From Bacteroidales bacterium UBA4243 (GTDB taxonomy: Bacteria > Bacteroidota > Bacteroidia > Bacteroidales > F082), in NCBI GenBank assembly GCA_002396205.1, contig DGXB01000059.1, positions 8,879 through 69,459 of the forward strand: a DNA stretch of 60,581 nucleotides. The letters run 5' to 3'. Under the pieces are notes generated by a model. It made no database searches. It was not told the DNA's origin and was given only the letters and a program-made list of their open reading frames with translations. Shown here in pieces: positions 10,555 to 19,442 of this stretch. A program made the position numbers and the translations under genes. The stretch's first letter is position 1; every line of letters starts with the position of its first letter.

Positions 10555-10609
10555 CAAAAAAATCCACAACCCGCAGCACCTCTGCAAGTTGTGGATTTTT
10601 TGTTTTTTT
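10555..10609. terminator. Bidirectional intrinsic terminator
   Basis: A 14-bp inverted repeat (10557-10570 with 10588-10601) has an A-run on its left and a T-run on its right. It sits between the convergent efflux operon and the zeta-toxin pair and can serve both strands. Confidence 0.85.
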
Positions 10610-10625
10610 ATGTAACGTAAGAACT

Positions 10626-10826
10626 TTATTCTTGTGTCATCATCTCCCTGACTTCCTTGGCTTTCACGGTGTAGATGTTGCCATCGGCATCGCAGAGGTA
10701 GAAGGAACCGTTGTTGCGGCAGCGCAAAGTGATCAACCTTTGCAGCGAAAGGTCGAGACCTCCCATCAGTTTCTTGGTGAAGGACGAGACTTCACCCTTC
10801 TTGGCATTCACTGTTACTGTTGTCAT
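10626..10826 (-). CDS. Small protein overlapping the zeta-like kinase gene; possible partner
   Basis: 66 residues from the ATG at 10826, beginning MTTVTVNAKKGEVSSF. It overlaps the 3' end of the upstream kinase gene by 35 bases in another frame. An in-frame ATG at 10856 would add ten Lys/Ser/Asn-rich residues. The body (SLQRLITLRCRNNGSFYLCDADGNIYTVKAKEV) looks like a small beta-rich fold. I do not recognise the family. The overlap suggests coupled translation and a role linked to the kinase, perhaps as its antitoxin, but that is inference only. Confidence 0.55.
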   Translation of the reverse strand: MTTVTVNAKKGEVSSFTKKLMGGLDLSLQRLITLRCRNNGSFYLCDADGNIYTVKAKEVREMMTQE

Positions 10827-11385
10827 ATTGTCTGATTTTTTTGAATTTTTCTTCATTGTAAAACTTGATTGATTTGATGTTGCCCTCGGCGATGACTTCT
10901 GATGGCATGACGCTGTTGTCGATGAACAGGAAGTAGTCGACGACGGGGCAATAAAGGTTGAAAAGGTTCTTGATCCCCGCTTTGTAGCGGCGACGAATGA
11001 TTCCGGAATCCACATGATGACCGCCGTGCTTCACGCGCTCGGCCACGCGCTTGATGGCCAATTCAGGGCTTTGCAGCCAGAAATAGATCAGGCTCGACTT
11101 GTAGCCCTGCTCGCGGGCGCGGATGATAAGGGAATGGTAGGATTTGGCGGCCAAGGTGGTCTCGATGGCAAAGTCGGCTTTGTCAGCGATGAGTTTCTTG
11201 ATGCGCGACAACATCAGGCGGCCTGCGGCGACCTTGGCACCGTCGGGGTTGAGCGGCGACAGGCCCTTGGCGATTTCGTCGCAGTTGACGAACTCCTTGC
11301 AGTTGAGCGTTTCGGGCAAAACCGTCAGCGAGGCGGTCGTCTTTCCTGCTCCGTTGCAGCCTGATATGATATACAAATTCGGCAT
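10792..11385 (-). CDS. Zeta-toxin-like P-loop kinase
   Basis: 197 residues from the ATG at 11385, giving MPNLYIISGCNGAGKTTASL with a Walker A motif GCNGAGKTT at the N-terminus. The frame extends further upstream but the extension is unlike the family. Later motifs include FVNCDEIAKGLSP, FAIETTLAAKSYHSLI and RVKHGGHHVDSGIIRRRY, the pattern of bacterial zeta-toxin / predicted ABC-type ATPase proteins. Classical zeta toxins phosphorylate UDP-GlcNAc precursors, but chromosomal Bacteroidota members are poorly tested and may be ordinary small-molecule kinases. It is transcribed with the small overlapping downstream gene. Confidence 0.82.
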   Translation of the reverse strand: MPNLYIISGCNGAGKTTASLTVLPETLNCKEFVNCDEIAKGLSPLNPDGAKVAAGRLMLSRIKKLIADKADFAIETTLAAKSYHSLIIRAREQGYKSSLIYFWLQSPELAIKRVAERVKHGGHHVDSGIIRRRYKAGIKNLFNLYCPVVDYFLFIDNSVMPSEVIAEGNIKSIKFYNEEKFKKIRQYDNSNSECQEG

Positions 11386-11440
11386 CCAAAATGTGTTTTC
11401 TGCTCGTTCTGTCCCGCCATTTTCGTGCCAGAACAGGCTG

Positions 11441-11469
11441 CAAAGATACAATATTTGTGAATAAGTCAA
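11441..11469 (-). promoter_or_regulatory. Promoter candidate for the zeta-like kinase gene
   Basis: On the minus strand TATCTTTG (11448-11441) matches TAnnTTTG. A TTG at 11469-11467 lies 18 bases upstream, close to the 19-21 base spacing of Bacteroidota promoters. The kinase ATG is about 55 bases downstream. Confidence 0.55.
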
Positions 11470-11605
11470 CACTTTTCCACACTTTTCCACGATATTTTTT
11501 TGAACGATGGTTGTTAATAGACTGATAGTCAAAGATAATTGGCGGGAAAGAATATTGCTGTTGATTTCCAAAAAATTCGTACTTTTACCGCCTCAAACTA
11601 CTGCA

Positions 11606-12160
11606 ATGAAGAATAGGATTCTCATCGGAATGTTGTTGCTGGTCACGGTCATGTTTTCGTGCCAAAAGCCCGTGGAGTATCCCATCGAGCCGAAGATTGC
11701 CTACGAAGGCTTCACCTATTTGATCAACGAAGACAGCACCTTCACTGGCGAAGGCATTGTTTCGTTCTCATATACCGACGGCGACGGCGACCTTGGCTTG
11801 GACGACTCCGACACGCTGCCTCCTTTCGGCTTCCACGACGCACATTATTATAATATGGTGATCGACTACATGAAATGCGTCAATGGCGAGTTCGTGAAGA
11901 CGCCGCTGCTGAGTTGGAATCCGCAGACGCAATCGTATGACACGGTGACCTTCAACGCCCGCTTCCGCCGCCTGCTCGACTCGGACAAGCCCAAAGCCAT
12001 CTCGGGTAGGATGGAATACAAGCTGACGGTGCAAAATCCGCTCTCGCCCGACGACACCATCAAGTTCGAGATACGAATCCTCGACCGTGCTCTGCATGAG
12101 AGCAATACGATCCAAACCGAGGCGATATATACTAATCCAATACTTAGGAAACAAATCTGA
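11606..12160 (+). CDS. Lipoprotein of unknown function
   Basis: 184 residues from the ATG at 11606, chosen because it opens a signal peptide MKNRILIGMLLLVTVMFSC with lipobox Cys. The mature part contains FSYTDGDGDLGLDDSDTLPP, an acidic loop often seen in Bacteroidota lipoproteins, and a C-terminal strand-rich region ending in FEIRILDRALHESNTI. I recognise no enzyme motif. It is followed 26 bases later by the M1 peptidase gene, so the two are probably co-transcribed. An envelope location is the only supported inference. Confidence 0.78.
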   Translation: MKNRILIGMLLLVTVMFSCQKPVEYPIEPKIAYEGFTYLINEDSTFTGEGIVSFSYTDGDGDLGLDDSDTLPPFGFHDAHYYNMVIDYMKCVNGEFVKTPLLSWNPQTQSYDTVTFNARFRRLLDSDKPKAISGRMEYKLTVQNPLSPDDTIKFEIRILDRALHESNTIQTEAIYTNPILRKQI

Positions 12161-12186
12161 GCAAATCGAAAACAAATTCTTTTCTC

Positions 12187-14493
12187 ATGAAAAAAATACA
12201 ATTGTTACTTATTCTCATTTTGACTTTCAGCTTGTCTTCGCTCTTCGCTCAGACATCGGGCGAAGGCATCGACGTGAACCATTACGAAATCCATGTTTGG
12301 GGCTTTGATTTCGCTAACCATACCCTGCAAGGGGAGACGTTTATCGACTTCACAGCCACCTCCGCTACCAATACCATCGTGTTGGAACTGAAGGAACTTG
12401 TGGCTTCCGACGTGGCTTGTGACTATTACAGCGTTGAGAGTTTTAGTCAAGACGGCGATTTTTTGACCATCGTTTTCGATGAAGCGATGGAAGCTGGCGA
12501 GAGCGCCGTACTCGATGTGCGCTATGGCGGCTCCACGTTCAGTGAGATGTGGGGCGGCGTGGAATGGTGGGGCACCGACTACGTCTACAACCTCGGCGTG
12601 GGCTTCGAAAGCCAGCCGCACAACTTGGGCAAGAGCTGGTATCCTTGCGTCGACAACTTCACTGACAAGGCCGACTTCGACGTTTATGTCACGGTGACCA
12701 ACTACAAGAAAGCCATCTGTGGCGGCAACCACGTGGAGACCTTCGACAATGGCGACGGCACTTCCACTTGGCACTGGTTCACGCCGCAGCAAATCGCCAC
12801 TTATCACATCTCGTTTGCCATCGGCGATTACGGGGTTTGGGAAGATGTGTATCACGGCGTTGAGCGCGACATCCCGATAGAGGTGTATGCCTTGCCTAAC
12901 CAGATGAGCCTGGTGCCTGGCACCTTTGTACATATCAAGGAAATCGCCTCGTTTTTCGAGCAAAACCTTGGCCCTTATCCTTTCAACCGCATCGGCTACG
13001 TCAGCACGAGCAAAGGCTGCATGGAGCACACCGACAACATCGCTTTTGCGGCAAGCATCATCAACGGCAACACTTCCGGCGAGGAATATGTTGCCCACGA
13101 ACTTTCGCACATGTGGTCGGGCAACTTGGTGACTTGCCAAGATGCAGGCGACATGTGGCTCAACGAGGGCTTCGCGCAGTTTTGGGGTGCGTTCTACGAA
13201 GTGGGCGTTTATGGCGAACAGCATTTCCAGAACACCATGTCGGGGATGGTGAATGACGCGACCACTTGGTGCAACAATTCCATTCACTGGATGCCGCTCA
13301 ACAACATGCCTTTGAACATGACCTACGACAGCGATGCGGTCTACAACCGTGGCGCCGTCATCGTCAATACGATGATGAACTACATGGGGCGCGAGAATTT
13401 CCTTGCGGCCATGCGCCAATACTTCCAGCAGTATGCCTATCAAGCCGCTTCTTCCGAAGACCTCTGCGAGGCGCTTACCCAACATTCGGGCATCGATATG
13501 CACGGTTTCTTCGATACATACGTCTATTCGAGCGGTATGCCTCACCTTTATGCCGTCATCAAATCGGTGGAGCAGGTCGGCAACGGGTATGACGTGACGG
13601 TAGATCTCCGTTACCAGCATATTGGCGATACGCACATCGGGCAACACAATGTTTATGAGTTGACTTTCATCGGTCCCGAATTCCAACTCGAAACAGCAAG
13701 GGCCATCTGGGATGGCTTGCATGACGAGGCTACATTCTCGGTCGGTTTCGAGCCTGTCGGCTTGTTGGCCGATTTCCACAACGGCTGGCTCGATGGAAAG
13801 ACACAGAAAAACATGATGCTGAAATCCACTTCGTCACAAAGCTTCGCATACGTCACGGCGCAGGCCACATCATTGACGGATTCGGTGTTTTTCAGCGTCG
13901 AAAATCACCTTGTAGGGCCTTACGACGATCCCCTCATTCCAAATCTGACACTTTCGTCGAAGCATTTTTGGACGGTCAACCGCTATGATTTTGGTGAAGC
14001 CAATGTCGAAGCGTGGTTTGACTATTCCAAGAACAACGACGGCGACATCATAGAGACGCAAAACGACTCGGCCACCTTGCTCTACCGCAAGAATGCTTCT
14101 GAGCCTTGGCATGAGATTCCATACACGCTTTATGCTGGAAGCACCTGGCGTGTAGGCCGTTTCGTCATCGATGATGTTCAGTCGGGCGAGTATGCCATCG
14201 CCGTTTGGGATAAGGAGGCTCTTGGCGAAGAGGAACATTTTATGCCTGAGCAACGGATGCAGGTGTTTCCCAATCCGGCCCAAGGCAACGTCAACATCAG
14301 CTGGGGCGAGCCTGCCGACGGTCAGATCCGCATTGCGAATGCCGACGGAAAGGAACTGAAAAACATCAGATTTAGCCAAACCGACCATGTTAGCCTGCCC
14401 ATCGGCGACCTGCCACAAGGCTGTTTCACCGTGTCGCGACTCGACGAGGCCGGCAAGGTGGTGAACGTGGAAAAACTAATCATAAAACACTGA
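12187..14493 (+). CDS. Secreted M1-family zinc aminopeptidase with T9SS sorting domain
   Basis: 768 residues with signal peptide MKKIQLLLILILTFSLSSLFA. The zinc site HELSH (His304, Glu305, His308) with the third ligand in NEGFAQ (Glu327) is the M1 gluzincin pattern. GCMEH near residue 278 stands where M1 enzymes have the exopeptidase motif GxMEN, here with His replacing Asn. A Tyr near residue 385 (AVYNRGAVI) fits the catalytic Tyr. After the catalytic part comes a beta region and a C-terminal type A sorting domain starting MQVFPNPAQGNVNISW and ending VEKLIIKH. It probably trims peptides at the cell surface. Confidence 0.9.
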   Translation: MKKIQLLLILILTFSLSSLFAQTSGEGIDVNHYEIHVWGFDFANHTLQGETFIDFTATSATNTIVLELKELVASDVACDYYSVESFSQDGDFLTIVFDEAMEAGESAVLDVRYGGSTFSEMWGGVEWWGTDYVYNLGVGFESQPHNLGKSWYPCVDNFTDKADFDVYVTVTNYKKAICGGNHVETFDNGDGTSTWHWFTPQQIATYHISFAIGDYGVWEDVYHGVERDIPIEVYALPNQMSLVPGTFVHIKEIASFFEQNLGPYPFNRIGYVSTSKGCMEHTDNIAFAASIINGNTSGEEYVAHELSHMWSGNLVTCQDAGDMWLNEGFAQFWGAFYEVGVYGEQHFQNTMSGMVNDATTWCNNSIHWMPLNNMPLNMTYDSDAVYNRGAVIVNTMMNYMGRENFLAAMRQYFQQYAYQAASSEDLCEALTQHSGIDMHGFFDTYVYSSGMPHLYAVIKSVEQVGNGYDVTVDLRYQHIGDTHIGQHNVYELTFIGPEFQLETARAIWDGLHDEATFSVGFEPVGLLADFHNGWLDGKTQKNMMLKSTSSQSFAYVTAQATSLTDSVFFSVENHLVGPYDDPLIPNLTLSSKHFWTVNRYDFGEANVEAWFDYSKNNDGDIIETQNDSATLLYRKNASEPWHEIPYTLYAGSTWRVGRFVIDDVQSGEYAIAVWDKEALGEEEHFMPEQRMQVFPNPAQGNVNISWGEPADGQIRIANADGKELKNIRFSQTDHVSLPIGDLPQGCFTVSRLDEAGKVVNVEKLIIKH

Positions 14494-14497
14494 TACT

Positions 14498-15025
14498 ATG
14501 AAAAACATCAAATTGTTGGCTCTGCTTTGCACGCTGAGCTTTTTCTTCGCTTCATGCACGGAACCGAAGAGCGAATGGACAAATTATTATGGGTACACGA
14601 ACGAGAGCGTCATCGGCACCTATTCCTTTTCCAACATCTCGACAGCTTTCGATGGTGTTGAGGGGATTGACCGCCATTCTTGCCCCGATGCCGAGGTGAG
14701 AATCGAGGCTCTGTCATCCGAGTCGGGCAAGTTGAAATTCACGATCAATTGCCCCGATGAGGAGTATTCCGAAACGTTAGAAGGCATTCCCACCCCCAAC
14801 GAAGACGATTTCATGATCCGCATGTCGACGGGAATCCAACATTACGGTGGCAAGATCATAGCCCATAATGTGACAGCCTATGTTATGAAGAATGACAAAC
14901 AGCAACTGCGGTTGCATGGCTATGCCGCTGTCAACACCTACAAGGAAGTCGACCCTGGAACGGGTGTCGTCAACTATGAACCTATCAACGGCGAGTATTA
15001 TTATTTCGATGTCATTAAAAACTAA
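14498..15025 (+). CDS. Lipoprotein of unknown function
   Basis: 175 residues, signal peptide MKNIKLLALLCTLSFFFASC with lipobox Cys. It starts four bases after the M1 peptidase stop and so belongs to the same transcript. The mature part is strand-rich, including EGIDRHSCPDAEVRIEAL, EEYSETLEGIPTPNEDDFMI and a C-terminal GEYYYFDVIKN. The pattern resembles small calycin-like Bacteroidota lipoproteins, but I cannot assign a family. It contains one internal Cys and no catalytic signature. Confidence 0.8.
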   Translation: MKNIKLLALLCTLSFFFASCTEPKSEWTNYYGYTNESVIGTYSFSNISTAFDGVEGIDRHSCPDAEVRIEALSSESGKLKFTINCPDEEYSETLEGIPTPNEDDFMIRMSTGIQHYGGKIIAHNVTAYVMKNDKQQLRLHGYAAVNTYKEVDPGTGVVNYEPINGEYYYFDVIKN

Positions 15026-15037
15026 ATACTTACAACT

Positions 15038-16234
15038 ATGAGAAAAGCATTTTTCACTTTGGCCGTCATTGTGATGGCGTTTGGAAACATGGGCATGGCC
15101 CAGCAAAAATTCAACCTGAAATCGAAGGCGACACAAAACGTGCTGAAGCACTACGGCGTTCGCGACGAATCAACCATCGTGCCGCAAATCGCCTATTGGG
15201 AAACTAGAGATGGAGAAAAGTATCGTACCGTCTACACTTACGATGAGTATGATTATTATCTCATTGAAGAGTTCACGAAAATGGACGATGGCGACGGCTG
15301 GATGGACTATTACATGCTGTCCTATGAGTATGACTTTGCAGGCAATGTCCTGGAAATAGTGGCACAGGCGGCCTGGGCAACCGGAGTGATGCAAAACGTG
15401 GCCCGCGCCTCCTATACCTATGATGGCTTCGATTTGAGCGAGGTGGTTTACCAGTATTGGGAAAACGGCGATTGGGAGAACGACTCCAAGGAAGTCTATA
15501 CCTACAATGGCGACGTGACCACCGTCCTCTATTGGGATTGGAACGGCAACAATTGGGCTTCCGACGAGCTTTACACCTACACTCGCACTGGCAACACCAT
15601 CGAACTTGTCATGCAATACATGCATGGCGGTGCCTGGCAAAACGATGAGAGACAGGTTTTCACGCTTGATTTCAATGAGCGTGTCATCGAAATCCTCGAC
15701 CAAGACTGGGTGGGCACTTCGTGGGTCAACGATGAATTGACGACCTACAATTATGAAGGCGATGTGTTCCCCACGAAGACCGTGAAGGAATGGAATGGCT
15801 CAGCATGGGTGGATCATCAGATGTTTGAATACGATTATGACGGCAACGGTAACGCCGTGAGTGGTCTTTCCCTTCAGTTTGGTGGAGGTAACGACTGGCT
15901 GTCGCACGATGGCGATATCGAGATGGTATTCGGCAATGGTGAGAAGAGTAATGAATACTACGGCTTTTGGGTTAGCGTGGAATATGTCGACCTGACTGGC
16001 GTGAACGAAATCAATGCTGCCAATTTCGTGGTCTATCCTGTGCCTGCCGACAAAGAGGTGTTCATCGAGGCTGAAGGCTTCCAAAGGGCTGAGGTCTATA
16101 GCGTTACGGGTCAGAAACTGATGGAGAGCCTGAGCGAAAAGGTGAACGTGAGTTCTTTGAGTCAAGGTGTTTATCTCCTGAAGGTCTATGACCGTGAAGG
16201 TAATAGCCAAACGCAAAGAATCATCGTGAAATAA
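15038..16234 (+). CDS. Secreted repeat protein with T9SS type A sorting domain
   Basis: 398 residues with signal peptide MRKAFFTLAVIVMAFGNMGMA. The middle (about residues 60-290) is built of repeats of roughly 30-40 residues around a W-(x)3-W-x-N-(D/E) core, for example WENGDWENDSKEVYTY and WNGSAWVDHQMFEYDY, similar to YD-like or DUF3836-like Bacteroidota repeats. The C-terminal sorting domain starts at NFVVYPVPADKEVFIEAEGF and ends QTQRIIVK. It is 12 bases downstream of the preceding lipoprotein and closes the operon before a strong terminator. Confidence 0.85.
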   Translation: MRKAFFTLAVIVMAFGNMGMAQQKFNLKSKATQNVLKHYGVRDESTIVPQIAYWETRDGEKYRTVYTYDEYDYYLIEEFTKMDDGDGWMDYYMLSYEYDFAGNVLEIVAQAAWATGVMQNVARASYTYDGFDLSEVVYQYWENGDWENDSKEVYTYNGDVTTVLYWDWNGNNWASDELYTYTRTGNTIELVMQYMHGGAWQNDERQVFTLDFNERVIEILDQDWVGTSWVNDELTTYNYEGDVFPTKTVKEWNGSAWVDHQMFEYDYDGNGNAVSGLSLQFGGGNDWLSHDGDIEMVFGNGEKSNEYYGFWVSVEYVDLTGVNEINAANFVVYPVPADKEVFIEAEGFQRAEVYSVTGQKLMESLSEKVNVSSLSQGVYLLKVYDREGNSQTQRIIVK

Positions 16235-16253
16235 TTGTGGTTTGGTGACCCTA

Positions 16254-16318
16254 CAGAAATCCACCGACATGTCATTGCGAGCGAAGCGTGGCAATCTATG
16301 TCGGTGGATTTCCGTTTT
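16254..16318. terminator. Bidirectional terminator stem enclosing a dispersed repeat
   Basis: A 15-bp perfect inverted repeat (16256-16270 with 16298-16312) is followed by a T-run and lies between convergent genes. Its loop holds GTCATTGCGAGCGAAGCG (16270-16287), a dispersed short repeat also seen at 35880-35898. Confidence 0.8.
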
Positions 16319-17829
16319 TACTTCTTCAAGGTTATCCTGAATGTCGTCCCTTCGCCAACGACCGAAGATTTCACGCCGATTTTGCCCTTGTGGTAGTCCT
16401 CGATGATGCGCTTGGCCAACGAGAGTCCGAGGCCCCAGCCGCGTTTCTTGCTTGTGAAGCCGGGGTTGAACACCTGCTTGAGCTGCGATTTCGGGATGCC
16501 CTTGCCCGTGTCGCTCAGGTCGAGGTGGATATGGTCGCCGTCGTCGATGAGGTCAAGCGTGATTTTGCCGTGGTCGCCCATGGCGTCGATGGCGTTTTTG
16601 GTCAGGTTTTCGAGCACCCAGCGGAATAGAGATGGCACCAACGGCATCATCAACTCGCCCTCGGGCAGGTTAATCTCAAACTCGAACTTCTTGGAGAACC
16701 GTTTCTGTAGGTAGTCCATCGTGTCGCGGATGAGGTAGTTGATGTCGGTAGGCTCAAGCACGGGCACCGAGCCGATTTTCGAGAAACGGTCGGTGACGAT
16801 TTGCAGCCGCTCGATGTCTTTCTCCATCTCGTGGGTGCCCACAAAAGGCTCTTCCTGCATCTTCAGTAGTTCCACCCATCCCATCAGCGACGATAGCGGC
16901 GTGCCTAATTGGTGCGCCGTTTCCTTGGCCATGCCTGCCCACACTTGGTTTTGCTCCGAGCGTCGGGCATAGCTGAAGAGGAGATAGGCGATGAGCAAAA
17001 ACAACGCGAACACAACAAATTGGATGACAGGGTAGTAGCGCATCTGTTGCACCAAGTCGGTGGTGCGGTAGAAGATGGTAGCCTTGCCCTTGTTCATGAA
17101 TTCGATTTGCAGCGGCTCGTTCTCGTTGCGCATGATGGCAATTTGTTGTCTCACATAGTTCGTGTCTTGCATCATGATGCTGTCCAAGTTGCCGTAGCTC
17201 AATATTTTGTCTTGTGTCTCGTTGGTGACGATGACGGGAACGCCCATCGAGTTCAGCGTGATCTCCTCCATGAAGTGGTCGATCATGTCTTCCAAAACGG
17301 CCTTCAGGTCGGTATAGATGCGCGACTCGTTGTAATAAAGGTATTGCACGAAACCGTAGCCTGGGTCGATTTTGATGGGTGGGAACATGGAGTAGGCCTG
17401 TTTCATCTCGGCATCGAAAAACTTCTTTTCCTCTTGGTTGGGTGGCAGGTTGGCGCTCGATACGATGTTGCCCTTCTCGTCGGTCAACACCAGCGGAATG
17501 CTGATGTTGTTGTGCAGGATTTCGAGGTAGATGGCCGTGTTCTCGTTCGACGAGATGTCCATGATGCGGCGGTAAGCGTTGGCCAACAGGTCGACGCGCA
17601 GTTGCTCTTGTTCGCTCACCTTGTTGAAGAACTCTTCCGTCGAGCTCATCATCACTGCATGTTGCTCCATGGCGGCGGCCCACATCTTCACCTGCCGCGA
17701 CTCTTGCTCGGCCAACGATTTCACGAGGTGGTTGGTGTACCACAGCGATACGCCGATGATGAGCAGGGCGATGACGGCCAAGGCCCATTTCCAGCGTTTC
17801 TTGTTTGTATAGAGGTTCGTTTTCACCAT
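16318..17829 (-). CDS. Membrane sensor histidine kinase, orphan
   Basis: 503 residues. A transmembrane helix near residues 13-33 and another near 266-290 flank a periplasmic sensor domain of about 230 residues with no recognised ligand motif. The cytoplasmic part has the phosphoacceptor segment KETAHQLGTPLSSLMGW (His near residue 306), N box ENLTKNAIDAM, G1 box DTGKGIP and G2 box GWGLGLSLAKRII. No response regulator lies beside it in this window. It begins 27 bases after the rpoN stop, so it is probably in the same operon. A link between the kinase and sigma-54-dependent control is possible but unproven. Confidence 0.9.
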   Translation of the reverse strand: MVKTNLYTNKKRWKWALAVIALLIIGVSLWYTNHLVKSLAEQESRQVKMWAAAMEQHAVMMSSTEEFFNKVSEQEQLRVDLLANAYRRIMDISSNENTAIYLEILHNNISIPLVLTDEKGNIVSSANLPPNQEEKKFFDAEMKQAYSMFPPIKIDPGYGFVQYLYYNESRIYTDLKAVLEDMIDHFMEEITLNSMGVPVIVTNETQDKILSYGNLDSIMMQDTNYVRQQIAIMRNENEPLQIEFMNKGKATIFYRTTDLVQQMRYYPVIQFVVFALFLLIAYLLFSYARRSEQNQVWAGMAKETAHQLGTPLSSLMGWVELLKMQEEPFVGTHEMEKDIERLQIVTDRFSKIGSVPVLEPTDINYLIRDTMDYLQKRFSKKFEFEINLPEGELMMPLVPSLFRWVLENLTKNAIDAMGDHGKITLDLIDDGDHIHLDLSDTGKGIPKSQLKQVFNPGFTSKKRGWGLGLSLAKRIIEDYHKGKIGVKSSVVGEGTTFRITLKK

Positions 17830-17856
17830 GATAAAAACGAAGTTTTGGCCGAAATA

Positions 17857-19353
17857 TTATATCTTCTTCCTCATCCTTCCCACGGGGATTCCCAATTGCT
17901 CGCGGTATTTCGCCACCGTCCTGCGGGCAATGGGGTAGCCTTTCTCTTTCAGCACAAGCATCAGCTGTTCGTCGGTCATGGGGTTGGCCTTGTCTTCGTT
18001 CTCCACGGCGTCCTTGAGGATTTTCTTGATTTCGCGGGTCGACACTTCCTCGCCTTCGTCGTTGGTGATGCCTTCGCTGAAGAAGAATTTCAGCAGGAAG
18101 GTGCCGTAGGGCGTTTGCACATACTTGCTGTTGGCCACGCGCGAGATGGTGGAGATGTCAAGCCCGACTTTGTCGGCCACATCCTTGAGAATCATGGGTT
18201 TGAGTTTGGTCTCGTCGCCCGTAAGGAAATACTCTTCTTGGATGTCGACGATGGCTTTCATGGTGATATACAACGTGTTCTGCCGTTGGTTGATGGCGTC
18301 GATGAACCATTTGGCCGCGTCGATTTTCTGTTTGACGAACTGCGTGGCTTCTTGCATCTGTCGCGAGTCCTTGCTTTTTGCGAAATCGTCGAGCATCTTC
18401 AGGTAGGTCTTGCTGATGTGAAGTTCGGGCGTATTCCTGCCGTCCAACGAAAGCTCCACCTTGCCGTCGTGTACGAAGACGAAGAAGTCGGGGGTGATGT
18501 AATGGATGTTTTTGGCACTCGATGTGGATGCGTCGGCAGGTTTCGGGTTGAGTTTGAGGATTTCGTCCAAGGCGGCTTTCAGCTCGCGGTTGCTGACTTC
18601 CAACTTCTTGGCGATCTTGTCGTAGTGTTTCTTGGTGAACTCCTCAAAGAAGTCTTTGACGATGGTGATGGAGAGCTTGACATCGACGAAGGGATTCTCT
18701 TCCTGCAATCTTTGCAGCTGGATGAGCAGGCATTCCTGTAGGTTGCGGGCGGCGATGCCAGGCGGGTCGAGTTCTTGGACGATGTGGAGCACCTCGCCCA
18801 CTTCTTCTTCGGTGGTTGCGACGTTCATCGTGAACAGCATGTCGTCGACGATGTTGGGGATGGGGCGGCTGAGGTAGCCGTTGTCGTCCAGGTTGCCTAT
18901 GATGTATTCCCCGATTTGGAGCTGTTTTTCGGTGAGGTTTCGGTAGGCAAGTTGCTGGTTCAGATAGTCTTGGAAGGTCTCTTCGTTGACAATGGGCGTC
19001 TCGTAGGGGTCGTCGTCGGCGCTGTAGTTGTTGGTTTGCAGCTTGTAGGAATAGTCGTCGATGTCCTCGTCCTGCAAGTAGTCAGTGATGTCGAACTCAT
19101 CGTCCTTGCTGAAGTCGACCTCGTCGTCGTTATAGTCGTCGTTCTCGCCATTGTCGGTGTCGTCAGCGATTGGCTCGTTGTCCTCGTAGTCATTCTCATG
19201 CGATTCTTCCAAGGCGGGGTTGGCCTCGATTTCCTCCTTGATGCGTTGTTCGAGTTCGATTAATGGCAACTGCAACAGCTTCATCAGCTGGATTTGCTGC
19301 GGCGACAGCTTCAGCTCCTGCCGCTGGGTTTGAGTCAATCGTTGGTTGTTCAT
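17857..19353 (-). CDS. rpoN: RNA polymerase sigma-54 factor
   Basis: 498 residues. Region I at the N-terminus is Gln/Leu-rich (LTQTQRQELKLSPQQIQLMKLL). An acidic region II at about residues 45-110 is rich in Asp and Glu. The core-binding and DNA-binding regions follow. The C-terminus carries the RpoN box in RRTVAKYREQLGIP, which reads the -24 promoter element. Sigma-54 directs transcription that needs activator ATPases. It sits between asnS and a histidine kinase on the minus strand. Confidence 0.96.
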   Translation of the reverse strand: MNNQRLTQTQRQELKLSPQQIQLMKLLQLPLIELEQRIKEEIEANPALEESHENDYEDNEPIADDTDNGENDDYNDDEVDFSKDDEFDITDYLQDEDIDDYSYKLQTNNYSADDDPYETPIVNEETFQDYLNQQLAYRNLTEKQLQIGEYIIGNLDDNGYLSRPIPNIVDDMLFTMNVATTEEEVGEVLHIVQELDPPGIAARNLQECLLIQLQRLQEENPFVDVKLSITIVKDFFEEFTKKHYDKIAKKLEVSNRELKAALDEILKLNPKPADASTSSAKNIHYITPDFFVFVHDGKVELSLDGRNTPELHISKTYLKMLDDFAKSKDSRQMQEATQFVKQKIDAAKWFIDAINQRQNTLYITMKAIVDIQEEYFLTGDETKLKPMILKDVADKVGLDISTISRVANSKYVQTPYGTFLLKFFFSEGITNDEGEEVSTREIKKILKDAVENEDKANPMTDEQLMLVLKEKGYPIARRTVAKYREQLGIPVGRMRKKI

Positions 19354-19380
19354 TTCAGTTTGTTAGTTTGGAGTTGTCAA

Positions 19381-19431
19381 GTTGTTCAGTTATCGTCGTC
19401 CATCAACTGAACAACTGAATAACTGAACAAC
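19381..19431. repeat. Inverted and direct short repeats between rpoN and asnS
   Basis: GTTGTTCAGTT (19381-19391) pairs with AACTGAACAAC at 19405-19415, and the same 11-mer recurs at 19421-19431. Two alternative hairpins are possible in the asnS-rpoN gap. There is no T-run, so terminator function is doubtful. Confidence 0.5.
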
Positions 19432-19442
19432 TGACCACTTAT

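Noticed and set aside
12205..13779. 524-codon minus-strand frame opposite the M1 peptidase
   Set aside because: Antisense shadow of a gene with an intact zinc site.
16909..18741. 610-codon plus-strand frame opposite the kinase and rpoN
   Set aside because: It spans two well-supported minus-strand genes and their gap and resembles no protein family.
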